Assembly (NCBI RefSeq): GCF_003096095.1
Contig: NZ_CP015453.1
Span: forward strand, 1,302,001-1,366,000
Length of the DNA stretch: 64,000 nucleotides
DNA from: Dietzia psychralcaliphila
Lineage (GTDB): Bacteria; Actinomycetota; Actinomycetes; Mycobacteriales; Mycobacteriaceae
Direction: 5' to 3'
A program made the position numbers and the translations under genes. The notes under the pieces are model-generated. The model worked only from the letters and a program-made list of their open reading frames with translations. It was not told the DNA's origin and did no database searches. Below are positions 61,802 to 64,000 of the stretch, in pieces. The stretch's first letter is position 1, and each line of letters opens with the position of its first letter.

Positions 61802-63238
61802 TCAGCAGTCGTAGTAGAGGTCGAACTCGTGCGGGTGCGGGCGCAGGTTGACCGGGGCGATCTCCTTCTCCCGCTTGTACTCGATCCAGTTCTCGATCAG
61901 GTCCTCGGTGAACACGCCACCCGCGGTGAGGTACTCGTGATCGGCCTCGAGGCGATCGAGCACCGCGTTGAGCGAGGTGGGCGCCTGCGGGATGTCCGCG
62001 GCCTCCTCCGGCGGGAGCTCGTAGAGGTCCTTGTCGACCGGGGCGTGCGGCTCGATCTTGTTCTTCACGCCGTCCAGGCCGGCCATCATCATCGCGGCGA
62101 ACGCGAAGTACGGGTTGCCGGAGGAGTCGGGGCAGCGGAACTCGATGCGCTTGGCCTTGGGGTTGTTGCCCGTGATCGGGATACGGACACAGGCGGAGCG
62201 GTTGCGCTGCGAGTAGACCAGGTTGATCGGCGCCTCGTAACCCGGGACGAGCCGGTGGTACGAGTTGATCGTGGGGTTGGTGAACGCGAGCAGCGACGGC
62301 GCGTGGTGGAGGATGCCACCGATGTAGTAGCGGGCGACGTCGGACAGCCCGGCGTACCCGGCCTCGTCGTGGAACAGCGGCTTGCCGTCCTTCCACAGTG
62401 ACTGGTGGGCGTGCATGCCCGAGCCGTTGTCGCCGAAGAGGGGCTTGGGCATGAAGGTGGCGGATTTGCCGTTCTTCCACGCGGTGTTCTTGACGATGTA
62501 CTTGAAGAGCTGGATGTCGTCCGCGGCATGCAGGAGCGTGTTGAACTTGTAGTTGATCTCCTGCTGGCCGCCGGAGCCCACCTCGTGGTGGAAACGCTCG
62601 AGCTCGAAGCCGGCGTTGGTGAGGTTGGTCGACATCTCGTCGCGCAGGTCAACGAAGTGGTCGTACGGCGCCACGGGGAAGTACCCGCCCTTGGGACGGA
62701 CCTTGTAACCGAGGTTGGGCGAGCCGTCGGCCTCGGACTCTGCGCCCGTGTTCCAGTTGCCGGCGATCGAGTCGACCTCGTAGAAGCCGTGGTTGGTGCC
62801 GGATCCGTAACGGACGGAGTCGAAGACGAAGAACTCGGCCTCGGCGCCGAAGAAGCAGGTGTCGGCGATGCCCGTGGAGATCAGGTACTCCTCGGCCTTG
62901 CGCGCGACGTTGCGGGGGTCGCGGCTGTAGGCCTCACGGGTGAAGGGGTCGTGGACGAAGCAGCTGATGTTGAGTGTCTTGGCCTTGCGGAACTGGTCGA
63001 GGCGAGCGGTCGACACGTCCGGCAGCAGCATCATGTCGGACTCGTGGATCGACTGGAACCCCCGGATGGACGAGCCGTCGAAGGCCAGGCCGTCCTCCAT
63101 CATGTCCTCGTCGAAGGCGGCAGCAGCGATCGTGAAGTGCTGCTCGGCGCCGGGCAGGTCGGTGAACCTGATGTCTACGTACTCGACGCCCTCGTCCTTG
63201 ATGAACTTGATGACCTCGTCCGGAGTGGAGAATGCCAC
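61802..63238 (-). CDS. glnA: Type I glutamine synthetase GlnA1 (adenylylated form)
   Basis: Main glutamine synthetase, making glutamine from glutamate, ammonia and ATP. The 478-aa protein has [17 protein letters not shown], the ATP-site [12 protein letters not shown], and the GSI-beta adenylylation loop [10 protein letters not shown] with target Tyr406, which pairs it with GlnE. GTG at 63238 follows GAGGAG. A four-part GlnR-type operator lies about 80-115 bp upstream. The M. tuberculosis orthologue is also exported without a signal peptide. Confidence 0.97.
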   Translation of the reverse strand: MAFSTPDEVIKFIKDEGVEYVDIRFTDLPGAEQHFTIAAAAFDEDMMEDGLAFDGSSIRGFQSIHESDMMLLPDVSTARLDQFRKAKTLNISCFVHDPFTREAYSRDPRNVARKAEEYLISTGIADTCFFGAEAEFFVFDSVRYGSGTNHGFYEVDSIAGNWNTGAESEADGSPNLGYKVRPKGGYFPVAPYDHFVDLRDEMSTNLTNAGFELERFHHEVGSGGQQEINYKFNTLLHAADDIQLFKYIVKNTAWKNGKSATFMPKPLFGDNGSGMHAHQSLWKDGKPLFHDEAGYAGLSDVARYYIGGILHHAPSLLAFTNPTINSYHRLVPGYEAPINLVYSQRNRSACVRIPITGNNPKAKRIEFRCPDSSGNPYFAFAAMMMAGLDGVKNKIEPHAPVDKDLYELPPEEAADIPQAPTSLNAVLDRLEADHEYLTAGGVFTEDLIENWIEYKREKEIAPVNLRPHPHEFDLYYDC

Positions 63239-63316
63239 GATGTCGCTCCTCGTCTCTCTGTGCGACGGGCGACCGGTGCCGCCCGTCGTGCGGTGACCTC
63301 ACGATATGGGCGAGGT

Positions 63317-63354
63317 GTTGCCCGGCCGTCAACCGAATGTTTCGGCGGTGTTAC
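63317..63354 (-). promoter_or_regulatory. Four-part GlnR-type operator upstream of glnA1
   Basis: Read on the minus strand: GTAAC (63350-63354), GAAAC (63339-63343), TTGAC (63328-63332), GCAAC (63317-63321), each separated by exactly 6 bases. This fits the actinobacterial GlnR consensus GTnAC-n6-GaAAC repeated twice, with one mismatch in each of the last two boxes. The third box also contains a TTGACG -35. Expected role: activation of glnA1 under nitrogen limitation. Confidence 0.7.
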
Positions 63355-63467
63355 GCAACGGGCCGGGTGGCGTCCCTCCCAATGGGGTCAGCCTAGTCAA
63401 CCACTGTGGGGGATCGGTGACACGGGGAGTGGGGGAACGTCGAGACGGGGATCGGCCGTGTCCCGGC

Positions 63468-63473
63468 TACCCT
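63468..63473 (+). promoter_or_regulatory. -10 element for the RDD gene, leaderless start
   Basis: TACCCT ends 6 bases before the ATG at 63480; no ribosome site is present. Confidence 0.5.
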
Positions 63474-63479
63474 GGAATC

Positions 63480-63968
63480 ATGCGTGAACTTGCAGGATCA
63501 TGGCTGTCCGGCCCGACCTCGTCCGGGAACGAGCCGGAGCAGGACTTCAAGGGTGAGCGTCTCGGGCTGCCCGAGTACGGCGAGGGCTCCCTCGCTCCGC
63601 TGGGGGTGCGCCTCGGTGCACTACTGGTCGACTGGTTCCTGGCCTACGGGTTCGTCGGGCTCGTCGTCTCCCTCGGGGGTCCGGGACTGCTCGGCGGTGA
63701 GACGTTCTCCGCCGTCGCCAGTTGGGCGACCCCGTTGCTCTGGGGCGTGACCGGCGTGGTGTGCGTCTGGCTCTTCGCCCAGACGCCGGGACAGGCACTC
63801 TTCGGAATCGGAACCGCCCGGATCGACGCCGACGAGCGGGTCGGCGTCCTGCGGGCCATCGTCCGGGTCGTCTTTGTGTTCTTCCTGCTGCCGCCCCTCG
63901 TCCAGGACGAGGACGGTCGCGGACTGCACGACCGGGCCACCGGTACGGCGCTGATCCGGACGCGCTGA
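63480..63968 (+). CDS. RDD-family membrane protein
   Basis: 162-aa inner-membrane protein with about three transmembrane segments in an RDD domain: LGVRLGALLVDWFLAYGFVGLVVS carries the Arg and Asp signature, followed by TPLLWGVTGVVCVWLFAQTPGQALFG and VVFVFFLLPPLV, with a final LHDRATGT typical of the family. Function is unknown; some RDD proteins act as sodium/proton antiporters. It is divergent from glnA1, as Rv2219A is in M. tuberculosis. Start fixed by a TANNNT element 6 bases upstream. Confidence 0.85.
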   Translation: MRELAGSWLSGPTSSGNEPEQDFKGERLGLPEYGEGSLAPLGVRLGALLVDWFLAYGFVGLVVSLGGPGLLGGETFSAVASWATPLLWGVTGVVCVWLFAQTPGQALFGIGTARIDADERVGVLRAIVRVVFVFFLLPPLVQDEDGRGLHDRATGTALIRTR

Positions 63969-64000
63969 CCCGGACGCGCTGATCCGAACCCGCTGACCCG

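Overview
The window is an ordinary chromosomal stretch of a very GC-rich actinobacterium of the order Mycobacteriales. Gene content and order run parallel to one continuous arc of the Mycobacterium tuberculosis map: hrcA-dnaJ-rsmE-phoH-ybeY-corC-era-recO-uppS-zur-smtB-glyS-dgt-dnaG, then accD6-acpM-fabD-mabR-aceE-cobD-SURF1-ptpA-HAD-cobC-nif3-zinc ribbon-rnpB-CYTH/CHAD-panB-glnA2-glnE-glnA1. Several mycobacterial parts are absent here: kasA/kasB, the AcpM C-terminal tail, and an RNase H domain on the rnpB-proximal phosphatase. That combination suggests a mycolate-group genus outside Mycobacterium. Dietzia is my best guess, but the genus is inference; the order is secure. Nothing looks like a prophage, insertion sequence, CRISPR array or biosynthetic cluster.

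Layout. (1) 1-11144: heat-shock and RNA/ribosome maintenance genes, DNA repair, decaprenyl carrier synthesis, the zinc regulators SmtB and Zur, and glycyl-tRNA synthetase. (2) 11168-20315: a DUF218 membrane protein, dgt, a lower-GC MerR/flavin-reductase/monooxygenase insertion, a serine hydrolase with a glycine-rich TPM protein, and dnaG. (3) 20316-30244: a more variable stretch with a secreted Ig-like protein, tRNA-Asn, esterases, a CAU tRNA, a DMT transporter, an ABC exporter and a DUF3145 protein. (4) 30332-37516: the fatty-acid elongation and pyruvate dehydrogenase block on the minus strand (accD6, acpM, fabD, mabR, aceE). (5) 37827-47529: DUF3052, two near-identical tRNA-Val genes bracketing an RCC1-repeat lipoprotein, the cob/SURF1/ptpA block, rnpB and a 57-aa gene. 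(6) 47597-53759: CYTH-CHAD, a Baeyer-Villiger monooxygenase with its SDR partner, a prolyl aminopeptidase and panB. (7) 54030-63968: the nitrogen-assimilation block (glnA2, glnE, glnA1) with several small membrane or secreted proteins.

How the genes work together. AccD6, FabD and AcpM would make and load malonyl units under MabR, while AceE feeds acetyl-CoA. GlnE would adenylylate glutamine synthetase, and a four-part GlnR-type operator lies upstream of glnA1. SmtB and Zur form an ordered zinc-sensing pair. A recurring regulatory pattern is a TANNNT hexamer 6-8 bases before an ATG, which predicts leaderless mRNAs for at least ten genes here and settles several start codons.

The most notable irregularities are: DnaG that has lost three of four zinc-finger ligands; an acyl carrier protein with Tyr in place of the conserved Asp before the phosphopantetheine serine; a fatty-acid operon without its ketoacyl synthases, with two strong hairpins in the gap; a direct tRNA-Val duplication around an RCC1 lipoprotein, with cobD starting three bases after the second tRNA; and 14-15 bp minisatellites in or beside four genes. 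I found no convincing wholly new multi-gene system.
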